A stretch of 64,000 nucleotides of DNA, from positions 17,056,413 to 17,120,412 of the forward strand of contig OX359286.1 in the NCBI GenBank assembly GCA_947179155.2, read 5' to 3'. This DNA is from Hedera helix (Eukaryota; Streptophyta; Magnoliopsida; Apiales; Araliaceae). Positions within the stretch are counted from its first letter, which is position 1. Each line of letters opens with the position of its first letter. Both the position numbers and the translations under genes were made by a program. Below the pieces are notes generated by a model. The model searched no databases, was not told where the DNA came from, and saw only the letters and a list, made by a program, of their open reading frames with translations. Positions 1 through 11,099 of the stretch are shown one piece after another.

Positions 1-780
1 GACTCGATATCGTTTTAAGGCCCGAAATTTATATATGTACAATAAAGGGCACATCGCCGTAACTACATATATCAAAAATTGTCCATCTTTAAAATTTGAT
101 CACAATGATCTAATTCCTAAGCTCACAATCTCAAAATCACCACACAACAATAATATGGATACAATGGAAAACTCAATAAAACTAGATTTACTAATACACC
201 ACACTAACCTAAAATAGCAAGTTAAAACACTATGAACTATACATTACCATAATAAACTATATATCACCATACGGATATCATCGGGACATTAGTAGAAAAT
301 TTCGTTCCGACGGAACCCTCACTAATTATCCCTAATCTATGGATCCTTACTAATACAACAAAGATACTACATTTGAACAATCCAACAACAAGAAATCATA
401 AGGAGAAAACAAGATAAAAAACTTTAAGAAATGCCGTTTTTCACCTTGCAATACTTCAAGAATCACTTTATACTTCACAACCAAATATAGAACACAAGAT
501 TGGACAAATATTGAAGCTAAAAAGAGACCAAACCTCCCCCTTTTTTTTTTTTTTTATTTTTATCAAAACCATAGCTTTCTCTCTCTTTCTCAATTTCTTC
601 CCCCCCCCCCCCTTTTCTTCTTCTTTCTTCTCGGATGAAAAAGATAGCCGCTGTATAGGCGTTTGGAGGCAGCCGCAGGTGCATCTGCAGCTGCCTGCTG
701 TCGCCATCTCACCTACCGCCTCGGCTGCCGTGTGTTTCCTCGAGCCACAAAAATGCCTGAAAGTCTTTTGTTAATATTGA
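1..780 (-). mobile_element. Partial LTR, same family as 52072-54305
   Basis: The reverse complement of this stretch follows about 52500-53280: the GC-rich block with repeated CTGCAG/GGTGCATCTGC words, then a GA/AG-rich leader (here a T/C tract near 535-625 with a run of C at 601-612), then a segment related to the phrase TCGTTAGCGAGGGTTCC. The left part lies outside the window. Homology fades around 750-780, so the right limit is approximate. It carries no gene. Short open frames at 468-707 (-) and 511-774 (+) are composition artefacts of the GA/CT tract. Confidence 0.65.
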
Positions 781-1453
781 GTTTCCCAAGTTAAATTAAA
801 AGGAAAAAAAATGTGGTGAGTTGAGATGGAGCGTAAAACGCACTCACTCATAAACACATGCAAAAACGAGAAGGAGCGTAAAACACACTCGTATTGAAAA
901 AAAGAAAAGAAAAGTGAGATGAAACATAAAATGCACTCACCTATGAAAGAAAAGAAAGAGAATGAAAAGAAAACCAGAAAAGGATGGCCACCTATTTTAG
1001 TTAAATATTTGGGAAATTATGTGGTTAATGCAAATAATGATCCTAGTGTGTTTAATGCATTGATACCTTTTGATCTTGTAGTTATATTTTGTCTGTTTAT
1101 TAGCTGAAAGATGTGAAAAAATAATTTATATAGTTTTGCTTTGTAATCCTTTTATTGTGTAATATCTTTTATGAGGCATTTAATTGCATAAATTTATTTG
1201 AGTTTAATTAGTTTGATATATTTGGATTCACACACACACGAAGGATCTTGAGTAGAGTAAAATTAATAAATATGTTAAAATTTTGGGCATTGCATAATTT
1301 TGAAAATTTTCTTGAGTTATTATTTAAAAACTTTTGAGGTTAATAATTTTATTCATATTGATTCATTGTTTGAGTAATTTTGATGTAGTTAGTAGAGTTA
1401 GTAGAGTCTTTGTTTTGCTTAAGGGCAAGCAAAAAGTTAAGTTTGGGGGTATT
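781..1453 (+). mobile_element. 3' internal end of an Athila-like gypsy element, with polypurine tract
   Basis: Non-coding or degenerate sequence that ends in a purine-rich stretch at about 1436-1450 (AAGTTTGGGGG), directly before a TG that opens an LTR. The phrase GGCAAGCAAAAAG just upstream of this tract is typical of the 3' end of plant Athila/Tat gypsy elements. No protein domain is recognisable; the 62-codon open frame at 919-1107 has no match I know. The left limit against the preceding LTR family is uncertain. Confidence 0.55.
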
Positions 1454-2926
1454 TGTTAAGTTGAATTTTATTCATATTTAATATATATATTTTTGGCTTA
1501 ATTAATTGCGAGTTCTTAGGTATTTTAATTGATTTTAGGTAATTTATTTAATTTTATGTGTTTTATTATTTTTTATTATTTTCTATTTTATTTTGTAGAA
1601 ATTACGAAAGGAATGGCATAATCGTAATAATTTAGCAGGAGCATGATCGCGCCTCGCGTAGAAGGGAACGTAAAGGATGGAACGACGACGTTTCGCCAGC
1701 GTGGTCAGCAACAGGGAAAAGGAACAGTCGTGCAATGCGCGGACTGTTGTAAAGGAGCTGGGTAATGGGAAGGCGTCGTTTTGGCGGTAATTGCTGAGGC
1801 GGCGCTGACGTGGCAATGCGCGTCAGGCGGGAAGAGGAAAAACGCGGAGGCCGCGTTTGGATAGCACAGAAATGCTGGAAAGCAGTTTAATCGCGATTTA
1901 AATCTTTAATTTGATTCCCAATCGGATTTTTTTTTCCACATTAGCTTAGGATTATTATTGTACTCCTATAAATAAATTATGTAGCTCTTGTATTCAGTAC
2001 TTTTAACATAGATCAGAATATATTAACATATAATAACAGATTATTAGAGTAGTTTAGGAGTAGATTTTTATTTTATTTGGAACAAATATTCAACGCGAAG
2101 GATTCAACATTTGAAGGCGGAGCTTGGGAGTTGAAGACTGTTATCTGAGTGACAGACGGATGTCAAACACATATTTGATTTCTTTTCTTTTTCTTTTATT
2201 GTTGTAATTTTGATACGTTGAATTATTTGTGGATTATTTTATTTATGCATTATTTAATTATGTTTTGTGTTTTAATTTTAAGTATCCTAGGTTAGATTAT
2301 TTTTTTGGGTTAATGATGATTATATTTGATTGATTCCATTGCACAAATTCATGCCAATCAATTTTACAGATTTAGTACTTTAACGTAAATAATAATTCTT
2401 TTTTATTGAATGCCTATTTTTATCACTCAAATATAAAATTGGATTCTCATTATGATTTGTTGGATTCAGTTTATAATTTTTTAAAAGCGGATATAAATTG
2501 TGTTTCGATAGATATAGTGAGTGTTTTGATTTTATACATTTGCTTGGCTGTAAAAGAATTAACAATTTGATTTAAAACTTAATTGGGCTTAATTGATTTT
2601 ATTTTCCGCATCTAATAGAGTCGAGAGACCAAATTAGTGTGAGATAAAAAGTAGAGTTTTTGGTCATAAAAATTGAGAAGATGATATTAAATATATGATT
2701 CTGCCACCCTAGTATTTTATTATTAAGTAATTTCTTTATTAATTTTAATTAGTTTATTTCACAAATTTGAAATCATTTGTTTAAATAAGATCAAGGCGAT
2801 ATAAATTTAATAATTGGTTAATAATTATTTTAATTCCCTGTGGGTTCGACACTCTATTTTATCACTGTATTATTTGTTGATTGCGTACACTTGCGTATAA
2901 ATTGCTAACTAAATTTAAGCACAACA
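1454..2926 (+). mobile_element. Athila-like LTR (1473 bp)
   Basis: Begins TGTTAAG and ends GCACAACA. A polypurine tract lies just upstream and a tRNA-Asp-type primer site starts 6 bp downstream, which fixes both ends. It has a TATA box (1967-1974) and a GC-rich block at 1640-1860 inside otherwise AT-rich DNA. The U5-like end contains CCTGTGGGTTCGAC and a TTGCGTACACTTGCG phrase, similar in layout to the LTR at 20021-21604. Internal sequence flanks it on both sides, so it is neither an isolated solo LTR nor a normal terminal LTR. Confidence 0.75.
1967..1974 (+). promoter_or_regulatory. TATA box of the Athila-like LTR
   Basis: TATAAATA in the context TCCTATAAATAAATT, downstream of the GC-rich block and in LTR orientation. 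Position and form fit an RNA polymerase II LTR promoter; the start site is not determined. Confidence 0.5.
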
Positions 2927-2932
2927 AGTTTT

Positions 2933-2949
2933 TGGCGCCTTTGCCGGGG
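2933..2949 (+). promoter_or_regulatory. Primer-binding site, tRNA-Asp type
   Basis: TGGCGCCTTTGCCGGGG lies 6 bp after the LTR end. It differs at one base from the TGGCGCCGTTGCCGGGG site, complementary to the 3' end of tRNA-Asp, that is usual in Athila elements. It marks the start of the internal region to the right. Confidence 0.75.
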
Positions 2950-3052
2950 AATTAATTTATAATTGTTACCAATATTAATTTTTATCAAATTAGTCTTAAT
3001 TTAAACGTTGTTATTTTTATTTTATTTTAGTTTTACTTTCTTTTTAGGTACA

Positions 3053-3446
3053 ATGGCTAGATTTAATTATCAATGGTCTTCTGAGGGGATGCAACAACCA
3101 AGTATGGCAGAATTAATGGACCAAATGTCTACACAGTTGGCGGAGCTTGAGATAAGGATTGACACTCGTGGGAATCACTCCAATCAGAATGACTATTACT
3201 ATCAACAACAGTCTAATGCCACCCCAAACTACTATCATCCGAGTTGGCAATATTGTCCAAATTCTTCATAAAGCTACGAGCAAGACCAATTCTACGCTCC
3301 AAATTTTCCATACCCATGTCCACAACCACTGGTGCAGAAATTTGATTTGGAGAAAACTCTTGAAGATTACATAGAGCAAATCAACATGAGCCAGAATGAT
3401 CAAGAAGTTGATACTCCAATACCATCATACTCACCAAAATTCTTAA
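3053..3446 (+). pseudogene. Truncated Athila-like gag N-terminus
   Basis: Starts at ATG 3053, about 100 bp after the primer-binding site. The reading begins MARFNYQW and has a Met/Gln-rich stretch (MAELMDQMSTQLAELE) and a Tyr/Gln/Asn-rich stretch. An in-frame TAA at 3269-3271 interrupts it; the same frame then continues for about 58 codons (rich in Pro, Tyr, Gln) to about 3446, where the sequence changes abruptly into a copia LTR. The matrix/capsid region expected of a full gag is missing. Position after the primer site is the main reason for the gag call; the residues themselves are not diagnostic. Confidence 0.55.
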
Positions 3447-3658
3447 TTTAATTAAGAACTAAATTAATTAATTACAATTCCTAAATCATTTAAGAATTTA
3501 ATCATTTAATAATGAGAGTAGTTCTTATTAATTAATTACTAAACCATTTAGTAACTTAATTAATTATTATAATTATAATTCCTAATCTATTTAGGAACTT
3601 AATTATTTAATAATAATATTACTACTTATTAATTAATTCCTAAACCATTTAGGAACTA

Positions 3659-3717
<59 letters not shown>

Positions 3718-4911
3718 GACTCCTCTTATTAATTTATAATTAGTATTTATAAAATACTAAATTATAAATATTAAGCTATTTAATTTATTCTATCACCATA
3801 GTATAAATTAAATATACTTAATTTATTATTACGATTATGCCATCCACTTCTAAAATAAATATTACTTTTTGCGGTGTGACACTTTAGGTTCTCCATATTA
3901 AACCGGTTGTATAATAAATAAATTAGAACAATTCTAATTCATTTATTACGAATTAACTCTTTAATTCAGAATAAATAATTATTCCACAATAAAGTAAGCC
4001 CCCTTAGCGATTAGTCGACATTCCAGATAATATAGATTTCAACATTTGATCGTAAAAGAACATTTCAGCGAATAGTTACCGTACAATTTAATCCTTCTGC
4101 CATACAATATCCCAATCAAATATAAGACACGGAATTTCTGTCAAGTCTTATTTATTTGATCATATGCATTTCAATTCACAAATGCACAACTCTAGTTAAT
4201 GTAAATTAGAAACTCCATTCTAATTCAATTCAACCCCGGCCAGGGATTTCTGAGTTGTCACTTATTGAATCGCATAGGACATTCTCTCGTTTTACTAGAA
4301 GTGGTAGATCCTTTGTTGATCATTCACCTATCTCCATATATACCTTATTACACCCAAGCATATCCTTTGATATACCAACAGGTCTTAAGGAATATGTCAA
4401 AGTATAACTTAGTACACACAAGATACTATGATGATCTCAAGTCTAAGGATTACTTGTACGACTATCACATAAGGAACTCCTATTAACAGACAAGTAAAAC
4501 TCCATTAGGTGTTCCTTAAGCGAGTCACGTTCAGTGAACTTATTCTCTAATAAGCAGTTACGTACTTGCTTTAATGTCTCTACACAAATGATTATGAGAT
4601 CAATCATCATCTTCATAAGAGCAAGCATAATATGTACCAATCTATCCGGATCTACTAATCCCCTTTTTAGTGATCCAACGATTAGGAACAATTTTTGTTT
4701 TAAGCTATCTTGAATTTAGATCTCATTAGTATGATCCTCATCATGGTTCTAAAAGCATTGCTCGAAAACTATGAGTTTATCCATTCGATTAATTCAAGTA
4801 ATTAATCATGAATAAAGAAATGCCTTGATTATTTTATTAATAAATGAACAAGATTACAAAGTATATGCTTATCACATCAAATGTGATTGGCTTGAGGGCA
4901 TACTGCTTTCA
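3447..4911 (-). mobile_element. Truncated copia LTR, diverged copy of the 24352-26190 family
   Basis: The reverse complement follows the LTRs at 24352 and 35824 from their first base (TGAAAGCAG at 4911) through the phrase CCTCAAGCCAATCACA to the AATTAAT/CCTAAA-rich part. The last ~375 bp of the LTR, including its TATA box and CA end, are absent where it meets the gag fragment. Divergence from the other two copies is clear by eye, so it is an older insertion. Its 5' end abuts a TNP2 exon, and no TSD can be assigned because the other end is lost. Confidence 0.8.
3659..3717. repeat. (TAA)n microsatellite
   Basis: About 19 uninterrupted TAA units. At the homologous position of the other two copia LTRs (near 25570 and 37045) the tract is shorter and interrupted, so this copy has expanded. 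Confidence 0.95.
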
Positions 4912-6375
4912 ATATTTCCTCTGGGTTTTTTTTTTGACTCGATGGAGCATTTGCTTATTCATCTGCCATATGAACTTAAGCATGGAGGACCTGTGCAATA
5001 TCGATGGATGTATCCGTTTGAGAGGTATTACTTTCGATTAATTTGTAATGTTTGTGTACTTAATTATTGTATTTTAGGTACATGTGTCGTTTAAAGGAGA
5101 AAGTAAAAAATAAAGCTCGTGTAGAGGGCTCTATTGCTAAGCAGTACACTGAGGAAGAGCTTGTCAACTTCAGCTTATTGTATTTTGAGGATGTTGTCAC
5201 AACGAAACACAATCGTTTAAGTCGAAATGAGGTCGTCGGAGTCCAATCATGTGTTAATGAGTTAGCTGTATTTTCCTGTCCGGCTAAACCATTTGACCAT
5301 GAGACGATGACGTATTTAAGCAAAAAATATTTAAAAATTGTATCTACATATGTGCTTCTAAATATGCCTGAAGTATCGTCATACATAACGTATGTATATA
5401 GTATTTATAAAAAATTAATTTTTAAAATCCTAGCCTATAATTAAATCGTGTTATAACTGTTTCAGTGCATTCGAAGATGAAGCATGTGCGTTAAACCCGG
5501 GTTTAAATGCAGTACAGTTGGAATCATTCACGACTACAAATTTTCAACAGTGGTTTAAGAGAAGGGTTTCAAAAGACAACACTTATGAGCGTTTTAAAGA
5601 TGTCATCGAAGGACCTTACAAATTGATTAGTTCATTTCCCGACTGTATCGTCAATGGGTATAGATTTAAGGTCTATGGGTATAGATTTAAGGTCGATGAC
5701 ATAAATGAACCAACTTCAGTAAATTCTGGTATTGTCGTGTTGGGCAGTTGTTACCAAGATTCGGTGTCAAATTATTATGAACGTTTAGAGGAAGTAATTA
5801 CGCTCAATTATCCCGGGGGTAAAAAAGTAGTTACATTTAAATGTCGTTGGTTTGATACTGAGAAAGGTGTTAAAGTTGATCTTAACAGGATCGTCATAGT
5901 AAATATAAAGTCAAAGTTACATTCTGCTGACGTATTTGTATTAGCCAGTCAAGCAATACAAGTGTATTACGCATCTAATGTCATAAATTGTAAAAGCCCC
6001 TGGTATACAGTTGTCACAACAAAGACTCGTCCGTTTATTGATACTAATATGTCTGGGACAGATGAGCCATTGCAAGATGATGTTAGCAAATCCAGTCAAG
6101 TAGTCCTACATAACGACGATGTGTTGGTAGATGTCATTGACGTACCCGATAATGACGAAGTCGAGGAAGACGTGGTTGATCATGAATATGTCTTTATACA
6201 AGATAATAACGATGACGAAACTGATAATGAAGAAGTCATGTCAGAATTTGAGGATGACTTTGAAAATGATTTTGATGGGTTTGACGATGTATTAAAAATA
6301 AACTTAAGAAGTATATTTTATTTAATTAAATTAATTAAATGCATATTAATTGCATTTTACTTTTGTATTTCAGTA
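4912..6375 (+). CDS. TNP2-like CACTA transposase, C-terminal exons
   Basis: Three exons read through in phase without a stop: 4912-5024, 5078-5389 and 5466-6288. The introns have GT...AG ends (GTATTA...TTTTAG; GTATGT...TTTCAG). A third intron (6289-6372) would bring in TAG at 6373-6375. Exon 1 and early exon 2 carry FFDSMEHLLIHLPYE, GGPVQYRWMYPFER and NKARVEGSIA, the conserved block of the domain after the TNP2 core (DUF4218 in plant CACTA proteins). Exon 3 has the DUF4216-like motifs VVTFKCRWFD and VFVLASQA, then an Asp/Glu-rich tail. The catalytic N-terminal region is gone, cut off by the copia LTR at 4911. A 21-bp tandem duplication at 5655-5696 repeats GYRFKV. The protein acts in cut-and-paste transposition; this is only its C-terminal part. 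Confidence 0.85.
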
Positions 6376-6383
6376 GTATATTT

Positions 6384-8390
6384 ATGGGTAGTCATAGTGG
6401 TAACGGTCGTCGCGGTGGTGGTCATGTAGGATCCTCTGACGGTACTCAGGGCATGTCATCATCGTCAGCTAGTAGGTTTGCTTACTAGTTGTAGGTTATG
6501 TTTTGGAATTGATTTATTAACTATAATTATTTTATTTTACTTACAGATACTGCTCGCCGATGTCCTCAAGGGACGAACCTCGAGTTATTTTGTCATCCAC
6601 CAGCTGTTGTGTATATTGTCCGTGTAGATGTCGACTCTACGCAGTACGTATAAAATAGCGTTATGTTTAATTAAATTATTTTATTTTGTAAAACAATAAA
6701 CATAATATTTCATTTTTTGATTTGTATTGTAGTATTATGGATCTCATGGCTAAGGCTACTTTACACGCCATCTGTCTCACACACCTCCCCATTGGGTGCA
6801 TGCGATTGACGCAGTACGCGCAACATGATGCCTCCTTCATGGATATCGTGTTATGTGAATTTCATGTAAGTTATTTTAAATAATTTAAAATGTATACGTA
6901 AATACTACTTACCCATTCAATTTATTTTTTCTGATAAGTTAGTTCTTTTTCTTAGATTTATTTTAGATATAAGGAGGGCATCTCTCAGGCCGCTGGCGAC
7001 GGTGTTATTATTGCACATGTCGCGAAGAATTACGTTGGCTGGTTGTACGAGATGAGACATAGGGCTGCCCGAGCAGTTGTAGGTCAGCCCGGGACTACTA
7101 TTCGAGACCATTAGCCCAATATTGTTCAGATGCAGCATGAGAGGTAATGTGTACTCATTGGGATGCGAAAGACTTTAAAAAAAATCAGAACAAATGAAGA
7201 AAAATAGCTAGTTCCGAGTAGTACATACTACGGGTTCACGGTTATTTGAGGAAGTGAAATCGGTATGTATATATTTAGTTGTTTACTTTAATATTCTCAT
7301 AAAAATATGTAATAAATAAAGAATAAATTAAAATTTTATTTGTTAGGTCTTGAGCGGTGAGTTAGGACGACCTCCCACCATGATCAAGTTTTGGGATAGA
7401 GCCCACACGCCAAAGGAATGTACTATGTCGCAGGTAGTTACAGCTATACGGGTAAGACTTTTTATAAAGTTATGTAATTATTAGTATTATGTACTTAATA
7501 AAATGAGTCAATAAACTATTATATACATTAAGAAAATTACAGGACCGATTTCAGAGCCTTCAGGACAAGCGTGTAGCTGAGTTGCAAGTTGCTAGGGGAG
7601 ATTCCACCATCCCTCCGTCCGACATTAGCTTATCTAGGGATGAGAAGATGGCTCTTTAGGTCTCGTCTCAAGATCCCCCTAGTAGCACTACGAGCAGGTA
7701 TCGAGTGTTGGGGCTGCCGAGGGTACCGACATATACATTGACCGGAGGTATTTATTTTAGTATGTTGCTCGTTAATTCAAAATTTATATTGATATTCAAT
7801 ATTTTCTTATGTTGTATTTAATTTTGCAGGTTCTAGCTAGCGTTCGAGAGGACATGTTGGACAATCTCATACGGGCGCTGGCTTGGAGGTGTCGGAGACG
7901 TTTCGTACAAATTCGATATTCCGTAGTCAGAGCCTACCTACTAGTACTCGGCTTTACCAGCTTGCTCAGGACGTTGTAGCAGGGGCCAGTGTCGAGAGTA
8001 CGGGCATATCTCCAGAGCAGTTCGGCGCGATACGAGACGAGGTGATTCGGATGGTGACTACCCTACTGTTGGAGGCTTTTGGCCCGATGATGATTCAGCG
8101 CCCGACTGCACATGTATTGTATTCAATTTAAGTTGTATATTCTGCATGTTCTGTAATAATTATTTAGCTGTGATTTTTTGTCTCATGTACGGACTAATGA
8201 CTGATATTTGTAATTTTATTAACAGGATGGCAATTCCAAGCATGCTGGCGATGTCGATCACGATCGCAGAGGGGGCGACGACGATGATTTTCATTCACCA
8301 CAGCAGAACCGTAGATCCCCGGCCGATGATTCTTTGCAGACAGTTGGTAGTAATAGTTTCATTTAGTTTTAAAGATTATAATTTAGTTTA
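6384..8390 (+). pseudogene. Second CACTA gene (TNP1/PTTA-like), degenerate exons
   Basis: Follows the TNP2 gene and starts at ATG 6384 with a Gly/Ser-rich leader (first exon to 6475, followed by GT). Later blocks look like exons separated by AT-rich introns: 6546-6645 (a Pro/Val-rich block containing LELFCHPPAVVY), 6733-6870, 6957-7143 (VAKNYVGWLYEMR), 7150-7260 (HWDAKDFKK), 7347-7450 (FWDRAHTPKECT), 7544-7747 and 7829-8130. The HWD..DFKK and HTPK words suit the plant Ptta/En/Spm-type second protein, thought to bind the subterminal repeats. Stops lie inside three blocks (for example TAG at 7110-7112) and the phase of exon 2 is inconsistent, so it is treated as dead. Exon limits are estimates. 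Confidence 0.6.
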
Positions 8391-8640
8391 ATTGATTGTA
8401 ATTAATCGTAATTTTGTTGAGTTTTGTAAAGTATTGTACTTTTAAACGATGATTTATTTTATAATGTGTCGTCATTCATATGAAGAAATATGTTGTGTGT
8501 GAACATAAATAATGGATTGCTGTTGTGTTGTTGGGATAAAGTAGGTTTGTAAGTACAAAAATGTGGTTTTAAAACCTGGCATCGAAAAAGCAAAAAACAC
8601 ATTAAAAAAAAGAAACCTCTTATTTCCAACAGAATTATAT
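8391..8640. other. Non-coding 3' region of the CACTA element
   Basis: AT-rich sequence with no reading frame of note, between the last degenerate exon and the subterminal repeats. Probably 3' UTR or trailer. Confidence 0.5.
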
Positions 8641-9054
8641 ATTTTCGACTGATTTTTCGTTGGAATTAAAGCATACAAGAATAATTTCTGAAATACTAAT
8701 CCCGACGGAATATTAATTTCGACGCAAATTTTCATCAGATTTAATTGATTATTTTTTAAGGAAAAACCAATATTCCAACGGATTTCTTGTCGCAAAAACA
8801 TGTGAATGGTCGACGAAAATATTGTTGGCGGAATATATTTCGTCGTAGTAACTAAATTTTCGACGGAATTTCAGTCGACAAAAAACCGACGAAAAAATAT
8901 ATTTCCGACCGAATTTCTGACGAGAAGAATCCCAACGCGCTTATTTCTGGCCGAATCAACGACTCAATATTCCATCGGAAATATTTTATTTTCGACGGAA
9001 TAGCACTAAATACGACGGAATATTCCGTCGGGATTGACCGTTTTTCTTGTAGTA
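8640..9054 (+). repeat. CACTA subterminal repeats and 3' terminus
   Basis: Many copies of a short word close to TTCGACGGAAT, direct and inverted, for example near 8861, 8994, 9012 and 9023. They end in TTTTTCTTGTAGTA (9041-9054). In En/Spm elements, clustered subterminal words of this kind bind the second transposon protein. The last base, A instead of G, departs from the consensus terminus. Confidence 0.85.
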
Positions 9055-9199
9055 TGACTAGTTTCTACAATTGTTCACTAAATTTAGAATTTTGCATTTT
9101 CATAATCTTTGAAGGAGCTCTCAAACTACTTCCATTGTGCATATATGACCAGAAATTAAATTTATTAATTATTTGGTAACTCATTCTTTAAAAAGAAAA

Positions 9200-10354
9200 T
9201 TTCTAAAAAAACCTATTTAACCCCCTTCTAAATCTATTTTGTGCCTTTGGGAAGAACACCATTGTAGGAAAGATAGTGACTAATTTTATAAAGGAGATCA
9301 GAAAAGAAGAAGTTACATAAGGAGAAGCATTGGTAAATGAGAAAACCACATGAGTTGTATCAAAAAGGATATAATCTTGCATCCATCTGGGTTGATGTTT
9401 AGTTCTAGTAGAAGTTCTAGGATGTGATTATCCTAGATATCTAGAATGAGTAGAATATGTTGGTTGTAATGTTGGCAGAAAAATAGAAGGATCAAAAGAT
9501 GAAACAGAAGAATCATTAGAATGAAAAAATGGAAATTTGTTTTCATGGAAACTACTTGCCTAGAAACAAATGTCTTATGATTATCCAAATCATAGAGATT
9601 GTATCATTTCCTTTGAAAACTAATTTGATTGATTTTGTGATTAATTTATCTGGAGAATGAGTGGAGGAAAAACAAAGGCAACTAAATACTTTTAGATGAC
9701 TTTATAAGGGTGGTTTACTATAGGAAACTAATATTTTCACATATGTTTTTGATATTTTCATATGAGCCTCACTCACATTAGCACCAAGTGAAAGCAATAC
9801 GAACAAATTGATTCATGTTAGAGCGAACATTATGGACGTACTAAAAACACATGTAGAAATAGTGTTCCCCTAATTTTATAGGTTTTCAAATGAAATTTTA
9901 TTAGAAAGGAATGGAGTAGGGATTCTATTTATTAGTATGTTGTAGTTATCAAATAATCCCCCCCAAAACCTTTATACAAGACCTAACTAGAACTTTAAGG
10001 ATCTAGTCATTTCTAACAAGTGCTTGTGTTTCCTTTCAAGTTTACCATTTTGTTGATGAGTATATGTGCAGGAATGTTGATGTAACACTTCATGAAGAAG
10101 TAAGAAAGGATTGAGTTGAGAGTTAAAAAACTCAGTTACATTATTAGTTTGAATTGTTTTAACGGCTATTTGAAAATGAGTTTTTACATAAGCAAAGAAA
10201 GATTGTAAAGTGGAAGCAAGTAACTATTTAGTTGGTAACAAGAAGGTCTAGGTGGCTCTAAAGAAGGCTATAAAGTAATCATCAACTAATGTTAAAAAGT
10301 ATTTACAACCATTAGAAGTAATACTCCTATATGGTCCCCATATATTAAGATGAA
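9200..10354 (-). pseudogene. Copia integrase core and linker (minus element)
   Basis: The minus-strand reading has LHLNIWGPYR, YFLTLVDDY, a degraded target-joining block with NGTEF-like and YTHQQNGKLERKH words, then a post-integrase linker with YNLYDLDNHKTFVSR and RTKHQPRWMQDY, both usual between copia integrase and reverse transcriptase. Frameshifts and stops are frequent after the first ~55 codons. The block stops near the CACTA boundary, so no reverse transcriptase follows. Confidence 0.75.
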
Positions 10355-10359
10355 GTAAT

Positions 10360-11045
10360 TGACGCCGAAGCAAGATAGCGATTATCATGTGGGATGGGTT
10401 AACAAAAAAATTTACAGGCAAAGAAAGCAAGAGATTAGCCTAAAAGAAACATAGAAAAATTCTCTAGTGATTAGATTCAATATTATCAAAAATAAAAGTT
10501 GTTTTTCTTAACCACAAGCCGGGTTATATAGCTAAAAGCATTCTTGAGCAGCACAAAACAAGTCCCTATAACCACATAACAAACTCTATAACAAACTTTG
10601 ACAAATTCCTAAAAATATGCCACGTAGTTGGTCCTATAATCACGCCATGTTCCTTATAGCTACATCACGTGAACATTGACAACTCCTAAAATGACACCTT
10701 GTAATAACAAAAAAGATTTACAAAAATCATTATAATAAAAGAAAACAAAAATAACTGCGATAAATAAACCCTAGGAAATAAACCACAGAGGTTAGATGAG
10801 CCTAAAGCCAGGCTCAAAAGAGTACTTGAAGCCACGAAAACTTCCCGAAGAAGTCCGATATGAACTTAACACCATTTTCGAAGCCGAACCCAAAGATAAT
10901 GTCCGAACCCCCGAAGTAAGCCGAACTCATCTGAAGACATCAGTACTTGCCAATCTTGCATCGATCCTCTATTTCCAAGTATTTTAATGCCATCAATTTA
11001 CTATCTGACAAGTCGAATTCATTGGATTAGGATCCTCTTGCATCA
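10360..11045 (-). repeat. 3' LTR of the gypsy element 10360-15499
   Basis: On the plus strand it runs from TGACGCCGAAG to GCATCA and pairs with 14816-15499 along its whole length, with substitutions and small indels. It contains CACGTAG and CACGTGAAC words shared by both copies. Confidence 0.85.
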
Positions 11046-11099
11046 ATCACCCCAAGTTGGAAAGAACTCGTCCTTGAGTTCACATCATTGTCGTCAGAC

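Larger units (their letters stand above)
4912..9054 (+). mobile_element. CACTA (En/Spm) transposon, 3' half
   Basis: Contains the C-terminal exons of a TNP2-type transposase, then a degenerate second gene, then a subterminal region packed with CGACGGAAT words in both orientations (8640-9040), and finally TTTTTCTTGTAGTA at 9041-9054. That end is the reverse complement of the CACTACAAGAAAAA terminus with one change in the last base. The 5' half, including the N-terminal transposase exons, is missing: a truncated copia LTR abuts at 4911. No matching left terminus is in the window, so this copy cannot be autonomous. Confidence 0.85.

Noticed and set aside
2840..2860. GGGTTCGAC resembling a tRNA T-arm
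   Set aside because: No A-box, anticodon arm or acceptor stem nearby; the phrase is a normal part of Athila-type LTR ends.
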